Shown here piece after piece: positions 1-7,661 of a stretch of DNA of 17,379 nucleotides. The translations under genes were made by a program, and so were the position numbers. Within the stretch, counting starts at the first letter, position 1, and every line of letters starts with the position of its first letter. The DNA is from Nitrosotalea sp. (GTDB lineage Archaea; Thermoproteota; Nitrososphaeria; Nitrososphaerales; Nitrosopumilaceae): NCBI GenBank assembly GCA_022545805.1, contig JAKEIJ010000021.1, forward strand, positions 1 through 17,379. Reading direction: 5' to 3'. The notes beneath the pieces were generated by a model. That model saw only the letters and a list, made by a program, of their open reading frames with translations, was not told the origin of the DNA and did no database searches.

Positions 1-575
1 CCCTCATTTTGATGTCCACTATCTAAGATGTTGTTACGGTCTGCAACACTGTCTAACCATGTGTTGACAATATGCTGTGCAATCTGTGTTTCGTTACCTT
101 GCACAGTAACTACGGCAATGTTTTCATTACTTGTGGAATATTCTGATGAGCTAGCTTGGCAATTATATCCTGCAAACATGTATCTGTAATTCAAGTTATG
201 ACCACCATCGTATGTGTTATCTGACAAGAACTGGTGTACTGCCATGTCTTGAGTGTGAGTCCTGGCAATGTCTGACAGTTTAAGATCATAATTGATGGGC
301 TGTACACCATTTGTTTGTCTTGCTTGATTTGCTATTTTGTGTATATTTTGTTCAAGTAATGCAATATTGATTGTTGCTAAAGTCATGTTTGGATTTTGGG
401 GTGTGTAGCTTGATTGAACGATTTGGGTAGGTTGATTTGATTTTGTGATGTTAGTGATAACTTGAACTTGGGCTGGGGCTTGAGTTTTGAAATTTGTATT
501 TTGATAAACAAACAAGGTTGCAATAACGGCTACGCAAGCTAATCCAATTATGACATATCGTCGTGTTTTATTCAT
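1..575 (-). CDS. Membrane-anchored CAP/SCP-domain protein (partial, C-terminus outside window)
   Basis: Reading the minus strand from the ATG at 575 gives 191 complete codons plus part of a glycine codon before the window ends, so the C-terminus is missing. Residues 7-24 form a hydrophobic segment after a basic N-terminus (MNKTRR), a signal anchor or signal peptide. A Gln/Thr/Pro-rich linker follows to about residue 70. From about 74 onward the protein resembles the CAP superfamily (SCP/YkwD-like extracellular domain): a helix with NQAR, LKLSDIARTHTQDMA (98-112), GGHNLNYR (124-131), ENIAVV (151-156) and NTWLDSVADRNNIL (171-184). The usual family motif GHRxNIL reads ADRNNIL here, so one conserved His is Asp. 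An in-frame GTG at 605 would add a ten-residue hydrophilic N-tail (VTEDTISKPR) and could be the true start. CAP domains are generally extracytoplasmic; the biochemical role in archaea is unknown. Confidence 0.75.
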   Translation of the reverse strand, partial: MNKTRRYVIIGLACVAVIATLFVYQNTNFKTQAPAQVQVITNITKSNQPTQIVQSSYTPQNPNMTLATINIALLEQNIHKIANQARQTNGVQPINYDLKLSDIARTHTQDMAVHQFLSDNTYDGGHNLNYRYMFAGYNCQASSSEYSTSNENIAVVTVQGNETQIAQHIVNTWLDSVADRNNILDSGHQNE

Positions 576-639
576 CCTGGGTTTACTAATTGTATCCTCT
601 GTCACTTGCTCTACAGAATACCGTGTAACAATGAAAAGC

Positions 640-714
640 CTTGCGTAGGATTCCTCCTAGATGCAAGATCTTCTTCAAGCCTTTCTAGCTGGCTGATGCC
701 TATTTTGAGGCATC
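640..714. other. Cluster of three stem-loops in intergenic region
   Basis: Three hairpins lie almost end to end. At 640-667, CTTGC and TAGGA pair with TCCTA and GCAAG around a TTCC loop, with a small asymmetric internal loop. At 678-694, AGCC pairs with GGCT. At 695-714, GATGCCT pairs perfectly with AGGCATC around a six-base loop. The region sits between a minus-strand gene (start 575 or 605) and a plus-strand promoter at 721. It could be a structured 5' leader of the CAP gene, a small RNA, or a set of regulatory palindromes. There is no T-run after the last hairpin on either strand, which argues against a simple terminator. Confidence 0.4.
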
Positions 715-720
715 TCATAG

Positions 721-729
721 ATTAATATT
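721..729 (+). promoter_or_regulatory. TATA-like box for the 86-aa protein gene
   Basis: The AT-only stretch ATTAATATT is centred about 27 nt upstream of the ATG at 752, the expected position for a leaderless or nearly leaderless archaeal transcript. The element is near-palindromic, so it could also act toward the CAP gene on the minus strand. Confidence 0.45.
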
Positions 730-751
730 CGAAAATAAAGAAGGTACATCT

Positions 752-1012
752 ATGTTCCCAGAACGTTGTTCTATTCGAAAAAAAGGACGGGATTGTCCAA
801 TGCCTCCAGAATTTGTAATTTCTGTAAAATCATCTGATGCTGAATATATGGTTGGAGTGACATGTGATATACACAAAACTGCATTTACGGAAAGATTGGA
901 ACTATTACAAAAAGAAGGCAAAGTTCCACAAGGGATAATTACTTTTACTGGCCTAAAACCTGTGGGTACCAGCTGTATCAAAGTCGATCCTAATGATCTA
1001 ATTGAGCTTTGA
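752..1012 (+). CDS. Small hypothetical protein with conserved-looking Cys/His residues (86 aa)
   Basis: I do not recognise the family. The protein is short, soluble and has no signal peptide or membrane segment. It carries Cys at 6, 15, 38 and 75 and a CDIH motif at 38-41, which could form a metal site (C6, C15, C38, H41), although the spacing C-x8-C...C-x2-H fits no family I can name. The N-terminus is basic and begins MFPERCSIRKKGRDCP. The ATG is well placed relative to the TATA-like box at 721-729. The gene is monocistronic; the convergent dehydrogenase gene ends 20 nt downstream. A metal-binding or regulatory role is a guess. Confidence 0.75.
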   Translation: MFPERCSIRKKGRDCPMPPEFVISVKSSDAEYMVGVTCDIHKTAFTERLELLQKEGKVPQGIITFTGLKPVGTSCIKVDPNDLIEL

Positions 1013-1032
1013 TTTGTAAATTACTGCAAATT

Positions 1033-1995
1033 TCATGTTTTTACTTGGTAAGCCATTTTTTTACCTGCAAGCCCTGACACTAGATTCTTGACTGCAATCT
1101 CTGCCATTTTTCTTCTTGTTTCAACAGTTGCACTTCCGCTATGAGGCATTACTATAACGTTATCCTGTTTTACAATTGGATTGTCAGAATCTATTGGTTC
1201 TTTTTGAAATACATCAAGACCTGCACCTGAAATCATTTTTCTTTTTAACGCAATGACAAGATCTTTTTCATTTATTATTTTGCCACGTGATGTATTTATC
1301 AAAAATGCAGTCTTTTTCATTTTCTTGAACAATTTTAAATTTACAACTTCATGAGTCTGTGGTGTGTGTGGGGAGTGTATGCTTACTACGTCACTTGTAC
1401 AAAACAAATTATCTAGCGATACATATCTTACTCCTAGTCTTTTTTCCTCTTTTTTTGACAATCTAGTTCTGTTGTGATATATCACATTCATCTCAAAACC
1501 TGCTGCCCTCTGCGCTACAGCTTTTCCTATTCTTCCCATTCCAAATATGCCCAGAGTCTTTTGGTATAAGTCAGTTCCAAGAAACTCGTATGGACCAAAT
1601 ACTGTTCTCCATTTGTTGTCTCGAATCAGTTTGTCACCTTCTATTATTCTTCTAAAAAGTGATAGCATCAAAGCCATGGTCAGGTCTGCAGTGGCGCTGG
1701 TCAATACCTCTGGCGTATATCCTATGGCGATGCCTCTTTTTGAGGCAGTCTTGATGTCTATGTGATCATAGCCTACACTGTACGTGGAGATTGCTTTGAG
1801 ATTGATTCCTGCATTGATAACATCTGAGTCAATTGTATCGTATGGGTAACAGACAAGGCCGTCCTTGTCCTTAATTTTTAACATCAGCAATTTCTTTGGC
1901 ATTGGGATCTTTCCAGTATAGATTTCAACATCGTATCTTTTTTTGAGCTCCTTTATGGCAAAATCATGAATCTTTCTGGTAAGTAGAATTTTCAA
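1033..1995 (-). CDS. D-isomer-specific 2-hydroxyacid dehydrogenase (glyoxylate/hydroxypyruvate reductase-like)
   Basis: A 320-aa enzyme of the D-2-hydroxyacid dehydrogenase family, which reduces 2-oxoacids such as glyoxylate or hydroxypyruvate with NAD(P)H. The dinucleotide-binding motif GMGRIG is at 152-157, followed by a beta strand ending in HNRTR (174-178); the arginines there suggest NADPH preference. The catalytic residues are visible: R237 in TSRG, E266 in QKEP and H285 in MPHSGSA. Length is normal for the family. The start is TTG at 1995: a stop codon lies immediately upstream in frame, MKILLTRKI matches the usual family N-terminus, and a TATA-like box sits about 28 nt upstream. Exact substrate cannot be fixed; phosphoglycerate dehydrogenase is unlikely because the C-terminal regulatory domains are absent. 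Confidence 0.9.
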   Translation of the reverse strand: MKILLTRKIHDFAIKELKKRYDVEIYTGKIPMPKKLLMLKIKDKDGLVCYPYDTIDSDVINAGINLKAISTYSVGYDHIDIKTASKRGIAIGYTPEVLTSATADLTMALMLSLFRRIIEGDKLIRDNKWRTVFGPYEFLGTDLYQKTLGIFGMGRIGKAVAQRAAGFEMNVIYHNRTRLSKKEEKRLGVRYVSLDNLFCTSDVVSIHSPHTPQTHEVVNLKLFKKMKKTAFLINTSRGKIINEKDLVIALKRKMISGAGLDVFQKEPIDSDNPIVKQDNVIVMPHSGSATVETRRKMAEIAVKNLVSGLAGKKMAYQVKT

Positions 1996-2018
1996 CTATC
2001 TTGATAATGGTAAATGGC

Positions 2019-2027
2019 AATTTTAAG
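2019..2027 (-). promoter_or_regulatory. TATA-like box for the 2-hydroxyacid dehydrogenase
   Basis: On the minus strand this reads CTTAAAATT, centred about 28 nt before the TTG start at 1995. It supports the TTG as the real initiation codon of a leaderless mRNA. Confidence 0.45.
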
Positions 2028-2100
2028 CGTATTATGATAAAAAATCATTCCATTATGCACGAATCTCTACAAACGTACTTTAGTCTAATTACAACAACTC

Positions 2101-2108
2101 TTTATAAT
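2101..2108 (+). promoter_or_regulatory. TATA box for the cysteine-rich mini-protein
   Basis: TTTATAAT is close to the archaeal TATA consensus and is centred 27 nt upstream of the TTG at 2131. It is one of the best promoter matches in the window. Confidence 0.6.
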
Positions 2109-2130
2109 TAATCCTAGTAATCATATACGA

Positions 2131-2265
2131 TTGAAGCACAAAGAAGAATTTGCGATTTGTGTGCAGTGTAGAAATCCTATAGAAAAATGCGTGTGTGTTT
2201 GTCCATTTTGTGGAGAACGTGATAAATGTGAATGTGCATTGTTTGATGCAGCTACTGGCGGATAA
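2131..2265 (+). CDS. Cysteine-rich zinc-ribbon-like mini-protein (44 aa)
   Basis: A very short reading frame from TTG at 2131 to TAA at 2263-2265. It contains eight cysteines in 44 residues, at positions 10, 13, 20, 22, 24, 27, 33 and 35: two CxxC knuckles (CVQC, CPFC) plus the CVC and CEC pairs. This is typical of a small zinc-binding (possibly two-zinc) protein. Support for it being a gene: a near-perfect TATA box at the right distance, the strongly non-random cysteine spacing, and a T-run straight after the stop. No ATG is available in frame; a GTG at codon 11 would lose the first cysteine. It is separated from the downstream oxidoreductase gene by its own stop and a new TATA-like box. Function is unknown; binding of nucleic acid or a protein partner is possible. 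Confidence 0.65.
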   Translation: MKHKEEFAICVQCRNPIEKCVCVCPFCGERDKCECALFDAATGG

Positions 2266-2290
2266 TTTTTCACTTGGCATCTATAGCATT

Positions 2291-2298
2291 ATTAATAT
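2291..2298 (+). promoter_or_regulatory. TATA-like box for the 2-oxoacid:ferredoxin oxidoreductase operon
   Basis: ATTAATAT is centred about 26 nt upstream of the ATG at 2321, consistent with a leaderless two-gene transcript. Confidence 0.5.
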
Positions 2299-2320
2299 TT
2301 GATGAGCGTCTAGGTTCAAT

Positions 2321-4234
2321 ATGTCTTCTATTGATTTAACTTGGGTTATTGGTGGTCCTCAAGGTGGCGGTGTTGAAACTGCTGCAAACATTTTTGCTGG
2401 TGCATGTGCTGGTTGTGGACTGAAAATATTTGGGAAAAGAGAGTATTATTCTAACATCAAAGGTGAGCACAGTTACTTTGGAGTTCGAGTCTCTGACAAG
2501 ACAATTCGATCAAATGTAAGTGGAATTACAATGCTTGTAGGGTTTGATGCAGAGACAATATTTCGACATGTCGAAGATGTCTTCAATGATGGTGCAATTG
2601 TGTACGAGTCTGAGTTGACTGCAATGACCGTGGATGAGGTTCATACACTTGATGCGCAATTCAAGGAACGTCTCAAAAAATATCTTGTATCCAAAAATAA
2701 GCCATTTACAATTCAGGGTCTACTTGATGAGGCAAAAGAACGAGGAGTCACACTATATCCTGTATCTTTTAGAGAAATTCTGGCTAATTTAGCTGATGAA
2801 ACCAAAAATCCAAAGTTACGAGGCATGTTTCGTATGCAAAACGTCCTTGCAGTTTCTGTATCTCTTGGTTTGTTGGGACTTCCTCCTGATACGCTACTCA
2901 AATCTGTGGGAAGTATCTTTTCAAGAAAAGCAGAGATTGCGGAGATGAATAAAACTGCAGCAAACTACGCTTACAATCTTGCCACTGTAAAATATTCGAA
3001 ATTCAAGTACCAGTTACCACAAATTCCAAAAGAAGAACATACTATGCTGGTTCAAGGATTTCAATCTACAAGTCTTGGGAAAATGGCATGTGGTTGTAGG
3101 TTCCAGTCGTATTATCCGATTACTCCTGCATCTGATGAAAGTGTGTTTTTGGAATCAAATGAAATTTTTGAGGTGGAAAACAACAGGCCAGGTTCTACAT
3201 TAGTTGTGCAGACAGAAGATGAGATATCTGCAATTGGAATGATTATTGGCGCGTCCTTGACGGGAACAAGATCTGCCACAAGTACATCTGGCCCGGGCTT
3301 TTCCCTTATGGCAGAAGCTCTTGGCTGGGCTGGGATAAATGAAGTGCCAATTGTTGTAACTTTGTATCAGCGAAGTGGCCCCTCCACCGGTCTTCCTACA
3401 AGACATGGACAAGATGATCTACTGTTTGCAATACATGCAGGACATGGAGATTTTCCAAGAATTGTATATGCATCAGGAGATACTGAAGAGGGATTTTATG
3501 ACACAGCAAAATGTTTCAACTTTGCTGATATCTACCAAATTCCTGTTATACATATGATGGACAAATTCATTGCAAGTACAGTATCAACGGTACCAAGATT
3601 TGATTCAAACAAAATAACAATAGAGCGAGGCAAGCTGTTAGAAAAAATTCAAGATGCGGGATACAAACGATTTACACCATCTCCAGATGGAATCTCTCCA
3701 AGATCAAGACTAGGACTTGAAAATGGCATATTCTGGAATACTGGTGATGAGAGTGACCAGGAGGGACACATATCCGAAGATCCTGAGAACAGAATCTACA
3801 AGATGGACAAACGTGCCCACAAACTAGAGCTTGCGCTAGAACAAATACCCAAAGAAGATCAGGCCATTAACTATGGAATATCAGACTTTTGTATTCTCAG
3901 CTGGGGGTCTGTCAAAGGTCCAATCTTGGATGCAATTGACATGCTAAAAAAAGAGGGATACAAGGTTGGATTCATTCAAATCAAAATGTTACATCCATTT
4001 CCTAGCAAATACATTCAATCGTTACTATCAGGGGTCAAGACGATAATCGATATAGAAGCAAACCAAGCTGGACAAATGGGTTCGTTGCTTAATGAACACT
4101 TGGACAGAAAGGTTGACTATTACATATTAAAATACACTGGAAGACCAATGACTTGTAATGAGGTTTTTGATTCTGTTAAAAAGATTATCGACAACAAGGC
4201 AGAGAAAAAGCAGGTGCTAACATATGGTGTCTAA
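2321..4234 (+). CDS. 2-oxoacid:ferredoxin oxidoreductase, fused gamma-alpha subunit
   Basis: A 637-aa subunit of the enzyme that oxidatively decarboxylates a 2-oxoacid to an acyl-CoA, reducing ferredoxin (or runs in reverse to fix CO2). Residues about 8-220 are the gamma domain, beginning [15 protein letters not shown]. From about 240 comes the alpha domain with the hallmark [10 protein letters not shown] at 265-274, then the pyrimidine-binding region with [13 protein letters not shown] (324-336) and [10 protein letters not shown] (351-360). The C-terminal part (about 530 on) is the transketolase C-like domain. YPITP and the gamma-alpha fusion are characteristic of the two-subunit archaeal type known from Sulfolobus. 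The last 11 nt overlap the beta-subunit gene. The substrate (pyruvate, 2-oxoglutarate or broad range) is not determinable here. Confidence 0.93.
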   Translation: MSSIDLTWVIGGPQGGGVETAANIFAGACAGCGLKIFGKREYYSNIKGEHSYFGVRVSDKTIRSNVSGITMLVGFDAETIFRHVEDVFNDGAIVYESELTAMTVDEVHTLDAQFKERLKKYLVSKNKPFTIQGLLDEAKERGVTLYPVSFREILANLADETKNPKLRGMFRMQNVLAVSVSLGLLGLPPDTLLKSVGSIFSRKAEIAEMNKTAANYAYNLATVKYSKFKYQLPQIPKEEHTMLVQGFQSTSLGKMACGCRFQSYYPITPASDESVFLESNEIFEVENNRPGSTLVVQTEDEISAIGMIIGASLTGTRSATSTSGPGFSLMAEALGWAGINEVPIVVTLYQRSGPSTGLPTRHGQDDLLFAIHAGHGDFPRIVYASGDTEEGFYDTAKCFNFADIYQIPVIHMMDKFIASTVSTVPRFDSNKITIERGKLLEKIQDAGYKRFTPSPDGISPRSRLGLENGIFWNTGDESDQEGHISEDPENRIYKMDKRAHKLELALEQIPKEDQAINYGISDFCILSWGSVKGPILDAIDMLKKEGYKVGFIQIKMLHPFPSKYIQSLLSGVKTIIDIEANQAGQMGSLLNEHLDRKVDYYILKYTGRPMTCNEVFDSVKKIIDNKAEKKQVLTYGV

Positions 4235-5189
4235 TGTAGCAGACTACAAAACCGAAGTACACAACGACTGGTGTCCGGGCTGTGGAGATTTTGGTATAGT
4301 GAGTGCAATTCAAATGGCTCTTGCAGAAATGGAAGTCCCAAGACACAAGGCAGCAATATTTTCTGGTGTTGGTTGTTCTGGCAAGACATCGCATTTCATC
4401 AATACTTATGGAGTTCATACATTGCACGGCAGGGTACTTACATTTGCACAAGGTGCAAAACTTGCAAATCCTGAGATGACAATAATTGCAGCTGGTGGAG
4501 ACGGTGATGGACTAGGAATTGGTGCAGGACATTTTGTTGCAGCCGGCAGAAGAAATGTGGACATGACATACATTATTTTCAACAATGGAGTTTATGGTCT
4601 GACTAAAGGACAAGCATCACCTACACTAAAACTTGGATTGAAGACCAAGTCTCTTCCAGAACCAAATGTAAACCAGTCTGTAAATCCAATTGCGCTTGCA
4701 ATTGCAAGTGGGTATACATTTGTTGCAAGAGGATATGCATACGATGTGAGACAACTAAAGGATTTGATTATTGCAGCAGTACAACATAGGGGTCTATCAT
4801 TTCTTGATGTATTACAACCATGCCCAACTTACAATGATATCAATACCAGAGATTGGTTTTCCGGGCTCGATAACATTGATGAGATGACACTCAAGCCCAT
4901 GCCAAGAATCTACAAGCTTGAAGATATTGGCTATGATCCACTTGTTCACATTGACTCACCCGCAGAAGAAAATGAAAAACTGACCCAAGCCCTGATAAAA
5001 TCAAACGAGTGGGACTCAAAGATTCCAACTGGAATATTCTACAAAAACGAAATAATCGCACCCTATGACGAGCGAATGGCAGAGAGGATTCCAAATTATC
5101 TTGAAAACCCTCCTGCATACCAAGAAATCTCGTCTGCGGGCAAGTCAATAACTAACATATCAAAAATGCTAGATGCTCTAGAAATCTAA
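4224..5189 (+). CDS. 2-oxoacid:ferredoxin oxidoreductase, beta subunit
   Basis: A 321-aa beta subunit that binds thiamine pyrophosphate and one [4Fe-4S] cluster. Likely cluster ligands are C17 and C20 (WCPGC), C51 (GVGCSGK) and C200 (LQPCPTYN), the same pattern as in the two-subunit Sulfolobus enzymes. The TPP/Mg motif runs from GDGDGLGIG (92-100) to the NN pair at 120-121 in [14 protein letters not shown]. No ferredoxin-like delta subunit gene follows, so electrons leave through the single beta cluster, as known for this subtype. The ATG lies inside the end of the alpha gene (11-nt overlap), indicating translational coupling and matched stoichiometry. A short hairpin after the stop may end the transcript. 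Confidence 0.93.
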   Translation: MVSNVADYKTEVHNDWCPGCGDFGIVSAIQMALAEMEVPRHKAAIFSGVGCSGKTSHFINTYGVHTLHGRVLTFAQGAKLANPEMTIIAAGGDGDGLGIGAGHFVAAGRRNVDMTYIIFNNGVYGLTKGQASPTLKLGLKTKSLPEPNVNQSVNPIALAIASGYTFVARGYAYDVRQLKDLIIAAVQHRGLSFLDVLQPCPTYNDINTRDWFSGLDNIDEMTLKPMPRIYKLEDIGYDPLVHIDSPAEENEKLTQALIKSNEWDSKIPTGIFYKNEIIAPYDERMAERIPNYLENPPAYQEISSAGKSITNISKMLDALEI

Positions 5190-5193
5190 TCTT

Positions 5194-5214
5194 GTTAGGC
5201 ATGCAACCCCTAAC
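5194..5214 (+). terminator. Possible terminator hairpin after the oxidoreductase operon
   Basis: GTTAGG pairs with CCTAAC around a nine-base loop, starting 5 nt after the beta-subunit stop, and T-rich sequence follows (TTTCTCGTTTCC). Archaeal termination depends mainly on T-runs, so the hairpin itself may be incidental. Confidence 0.3.
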
Positions 5215-5282
5215 CTGTTGGATTTCTCGTTTCCAATAATGATATAAGTTATTAGCATGTTCTAAAAAAGAGTAGTTCTAGT

Positions 5283-5717
5283 TTGAATCTGGAAGAAGTA
5301 AACAAGATATTCCGAAAATCTATCATCGATGGGTATTTTGAACCAAACCTTGTAAAACTAGATTTTAAAAAATCAAATGTAAAACATCCCACAATAAGAG
5401 ATGATGGACTGATGCACACAAATTTGGTGCATCTGTTTTTTGACATTGATACTGGCTCTGACTATCCTGATGGTGATGAATGGTTTATGGCAGAATTTCT
5501 TTTTCCGTTTAACATCAAGATCCCTGATAGCCTAAAGGGCCCTGATTACTTTAGCACGTTATCTGTTGGAGAGGGAAAAAACTTTTGGAGACACAGAGAA
5601 CTTATCAGATACAAGTATGGAAAATCAAAGAAACTTGAAGAATCTCTGGATTTTATTGAGAAAAAATATCGTGAATTACAGTCTATGCTTGAACCGCTAG
5701 AAAAAGAGATCAAGTAA
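5283..5717 (+). CDS. Hypothetical protein (144 aa)
   Basis: I do not recognise this family. The protein is soluble, without signal peptide or membrane helices. The first 100 residues are mixed alpha/beta with a charged N-terminal helix (NLEEVNKIFRKS) and an acidic patch around DIDTGSDYPDGDEWF. The last 40 residues (KSKKLEESLDFIEKKYRELQ...) are strongly helical and probably form a short coiled coil. The start is TTG; the nearest in-frame stop upstream is at 5253 and there is no ATG between them. AT-rich sequence at 5241-5268 could hold the promoter. The gene ends in an 8-nt tail-to-tail overlap with the next, oppositely oriented gene. Confidence 0.75.
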   Translation: MNLEEVNKIFRKSIIDGYFEPNLVKLDFKKSNVKHPTIRDDGLMHTNLVHLFFDIDTGSDYPDGDEWFMAEFLFPFNIKIPDSLKGPDYFSTLSVGEGKNFWRHRELIRYKYGKSKKLEESLDFIEKKYRELQSMLEPLEKEIK

Positions 5718-6240
5718 TCTTCCATTCGTTTTCTACAAAGTGGTATGTGTGGTCTTCTGCATCTGCATTAATGTTCCACTTTGCGATGATATCATCAAAT
5801 TGGTATGAGACCAGTGTAGTGTTTTTTGGCATTTTTTTTGGATCTAAATGATACGGTAACAATTCTATCACAAAATCAATCTTGTCTACCGCTGTATCAA
5901 ATGAGCGCCTATCGTCAAGATCTATTGTAAATATGATACTTGGTTTTCCGGTGAATTTGATGTAAACTCGTAAACTCTTTCCTCCGCCTCGTCGTCGCTT
6001 CATCTCTTTTATGATGCCCTTCAGCTTGTCCCATCTCGGAACTCCGAATTGTTTGAAAAAAACCTCATTGAACTCAAGAGGAAATGTCACGCTGATCATG
6101 GTTGTATAGTCTTCTTCTTGTTCTGCATTGGGATCTTCTTGCACGTTGAACTGATTGTGTAACAAGCTAAAGATAACCTCGAGTTCCCATGGAGAGATGC
6201 CATAAAATTTTAGGTAAAGTGGAAGTTTTGATGTACTCAT
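5710..6240 (-). CDS. Hypothetical protein (176 aa)
   Basis: Unrecognised. The protein is soluble and charged, with an acidic stretch at about 35-44 (EDPNAEQEED) and a basic cluster at about 80-90 (EMKRRRGGGKSLR) leading into alternating hydrophobic strands (VYIKFTGKPSIIFTIDLDD). The basic cluster could contact nucleic acid, but there is no family signature. The ATG start is supported by a TATA-like element 27 nt upstream, just beyond the stop of the adjacent upstream gene, so it is probably transcribed separately. Its 3' end overlaps the convergent gene by 8 nt. Confidence 0.75.
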   Translation of the reverse strand: MSTSKLPLYLKFYGISPWELEVIFSLLHNQFNVQEDPNAEQEEDYTTMISVTFPLEFNEVFFKQFGVPRWDKLKGIIKEMKRRRGGGKSLRVYIKFTGKPSIIFTIDLDDRRSFDTAVDKIDFVIELLPYHLDPKKMPKNTTLVSYQFDDIIAKWNINADAEDHTYHFVENEWKIT

Positions 6241-6260
6241 TTACAGATAATGCGGAAAAT

Positions 6261-6272
6261 TTCTAATTAAAG
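6261..6272 (-). promoter_or_regulatory. TATA-like box for the 176-aa hypothetical gene
   Basis: The minus strand reads CTTTAATTAGAA, centred about 27 nt before the ATG at 6240 and 4 nt past the stop of the upstream minus-strand gene. Confidence 0.45.
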
Positions 6273-6275
6273 GTT

Positions 6276-6827
6276 CTAGACTGTCATGATGTACTTGAAC
6301 AAGTACAGCGCACCTATTGTTGCAATCACATATACCATGGGTTTCCATGCCAGTACTGGAAAACTTGGAGTTGCAAGTTTTACTTTGTAATTGTCAAGAA
6401 CAGTATTGACATACTTTCTTATTCGTTCATTCCAGATCTTGTATTCAATCTGGTGTTTTTTTAGCAATGTCTCTATCTCGTAAAATACTGGAGTTCTTTG
6501 GCAGAAAAGATGCTGTAGATAGTCACGTGACACCTCCACCTCTCCTTGAATTGCAACAAAGCCTTTTTTCATTTCTAAGAGTCTGACATGCATCTCCCAT
6601 GGCTTTTTTAGCTTGAGGGACAAACCACTGCCGATTTGTGTTTCTTGTTTGTGCTCAAATTTTACATGAGTGAAACCTTCATTTGAAAAGATCTTGAGCA
6701 ATTCTTCGACGCTTTTCTTTACAACTATGGTGAGCTGTTCTACGCCTTTTGTATCCACCATGACTTTGTCTTTTTTGCCATCTAAGAAAGACATGGTCTT
6801 TGGATATTTAGTAAGAAACTCTACCAT
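6276..6827 (-). CDS. Hypothetical tail-anchored membrane protein (183 aa)
   Basis: Unrecognised. The first 150 residues are hydrophilic, mixed alpha/beta and rich in lysine (VKFEHKQETQIGSGLSLKLK). A single hydrophobic helix at about 162-181 (KPMVYVIATIGALYLFKYIM) ends the protein with only a few residues after it. There is no N-terminal signal sequence, so the layout suggests a tail-anchored protein with its bulk in the cytoplasm. The ATG start has a TATA-like box 28 nt upstream. The neighbours on both sides are an unrelated hypothetical and cofE, each with its own promoter, so context says little about function. Confidence 0.75.
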   Translation of the reverse strand: MVEFLTKYPKTMSFLDGKKDKVMVDTKGVEQLTIVVKKSVEELLKIFSNEGFTHVKFEHKQETQIGSGLSLKLKKPWEMHVRLLEMKKGFVAIQGEVEVSRDYLQHLFCQRTPVFYEIETLLKKHQIEYKIWNERIRKYVNTVLDNYKVKLATPSFPVLAWKPMVYVIATIGALYLFKYIMTV

Positions 6828-6850
6828 AGCTTGGCGTCCATTTTAGCTCT

Positions 6851-6858
6851 ATTAAAAC
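6851..6858 (-). promoter_or_regulatory. TATA-like box for the tail-anchored protein gene
   Basis: GTTTTAAT on the minus strand is centred about 28 nt upstream of the ATG at 6827, in the 41-nt gap after the cofE stop codon. Confidence 0.4.
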
Positions 6859-6868
6859 TATAGTTGAT

Positions 6869-7639
6869 TTAAATTCTTGTTCCTAGTCCACGAACATAGA
6901 CACACTGTTCATAGTGGATGGCCATCTCGTTTTCACCTATCTTCCTGTCTGTTAATCTTGCATCTGAATCTCTGATTAATACACATGGTGTTGCATCTGA
7001 GGCTTCGCCCATCTTGAGATTTGCAATGGATGCAAGGTCGTCTGCAACTGCTTGAAAAGTCACCCTGAGAACATTACCGTACAAGTCTTTCTCTCCTCGA
7101 AGATCTGATGTAGGTTCAATGCCAGAGCAAGATATTGCAACTCCTACAGTTCCAACTCTTCCAGGCATTAGTCTACTGTCTGCGATGATTATACCAACAT
7201 GCACATTATACCTTAAAAGAAATTTTCTTCGAAGATGTTCTGCTCCAAGATATGGCTCATTTGGATACAAAACTATTGTACCATCCTTTGTGTTGGACTT
7301 GTCTATTCCTGCATTTGGTGCCATGATATTATCTGATGATGTAATCACAAACCCTGGGATTCCACCAAATATTGCATCTGATTCTCTCAAAATTATTTCT
7401 GCAATGTTGGATTTGATGCGAAATTTTTTACCGACTTGTTCTGCATCAGAAGAAGGCGCGACCTTGTTGTACTCTATGATTCTGCCTTGAGAGTTTGCAA
7501 CATATTTACTTGAAATTACTAGGACATCTCCATTTTGAGGACTGATTCCTGAATTTTCTAGATCTGTTACAAGACTTGCAAACAAGTCAAACGGCTCTTT
7601 CTTTAATGTTGATTTTACAGGTAATACTGTAAGCGACAC
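6869..7639 (-). CDS. cofE: Coenzyme F420-0:L-glutamate ligase
   Basis: A 256-aa CofE-family enzyme that adds glutamate to coenzyme F420-0 using GTP, a late step in F420 synthesis in the cytoplasm. Family features in order: GDVLVISSKYVANSQGR (37-53) for nucleotide contacts, IMAPNAGIDKSN (105-116), the metal-binding DSRLMPGRVGTVGVAIS region (154-170), SDLRGEKDLYGNVLRVT (178-194), and ADDLASIANLKMGEASDATP (199-218). Length is typical of the stand-alone archaeal enzyme, with no fused FbiB-like domain. The start is GTG at 7639, giving MSLTVLPVKS; a TATA-like box 27 nt upstream agrees. No other F420 gene lies in the window. It is divergent from the dehydratase operon across a 73-nt gap. Confidence 0.93.
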   Translation of the reverse strand: MSLTVLPVKSTLKKEPFDLFASLVTDLENSGISPQNGDVLVISSKYVANSQGRIIEYNKVAPSSDAEQVGKKFRIKSNIAEIILRESDAIFGGIPGFVITSSDNIMAPNAGIDKSNTKDGTIVLYPNEPYLGAEHLRRKFLLRYNVHVGIIIADSRLMPGRVGTVGVAISCSGIEPTSDLRGEKDLYGNVLRVTFQAVADDLASIANLKMGEASDATPCVLIRDSDARLTDRKIGENEMAIHYEQCVYVRGLGTRI

Positions 7640-7661
7640 GCCTGTTTTTAGATGATAATCA

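Noticed and set aside
636-720. Possible tRNA or box C/D RNA
   Set aside because: The folded region lacks a T-arm GGTTCGAAT sequence and an acceptor stem, and no proper C, D, C' and D' box set is present.
2089-2280. Minus-strand open frame of 63 codons
   Set aside because: It is antisense to the cysteine-rich mini-protein, which has a better promoter and a non-random cysteine pattern.
7119-7490. Open frame of 123 codons on the plus strand
   Set aside because: It lies fully antisense inside the well-supported cofE gene, has no promoter, and reads as low-similarity hydrophobic sequence.
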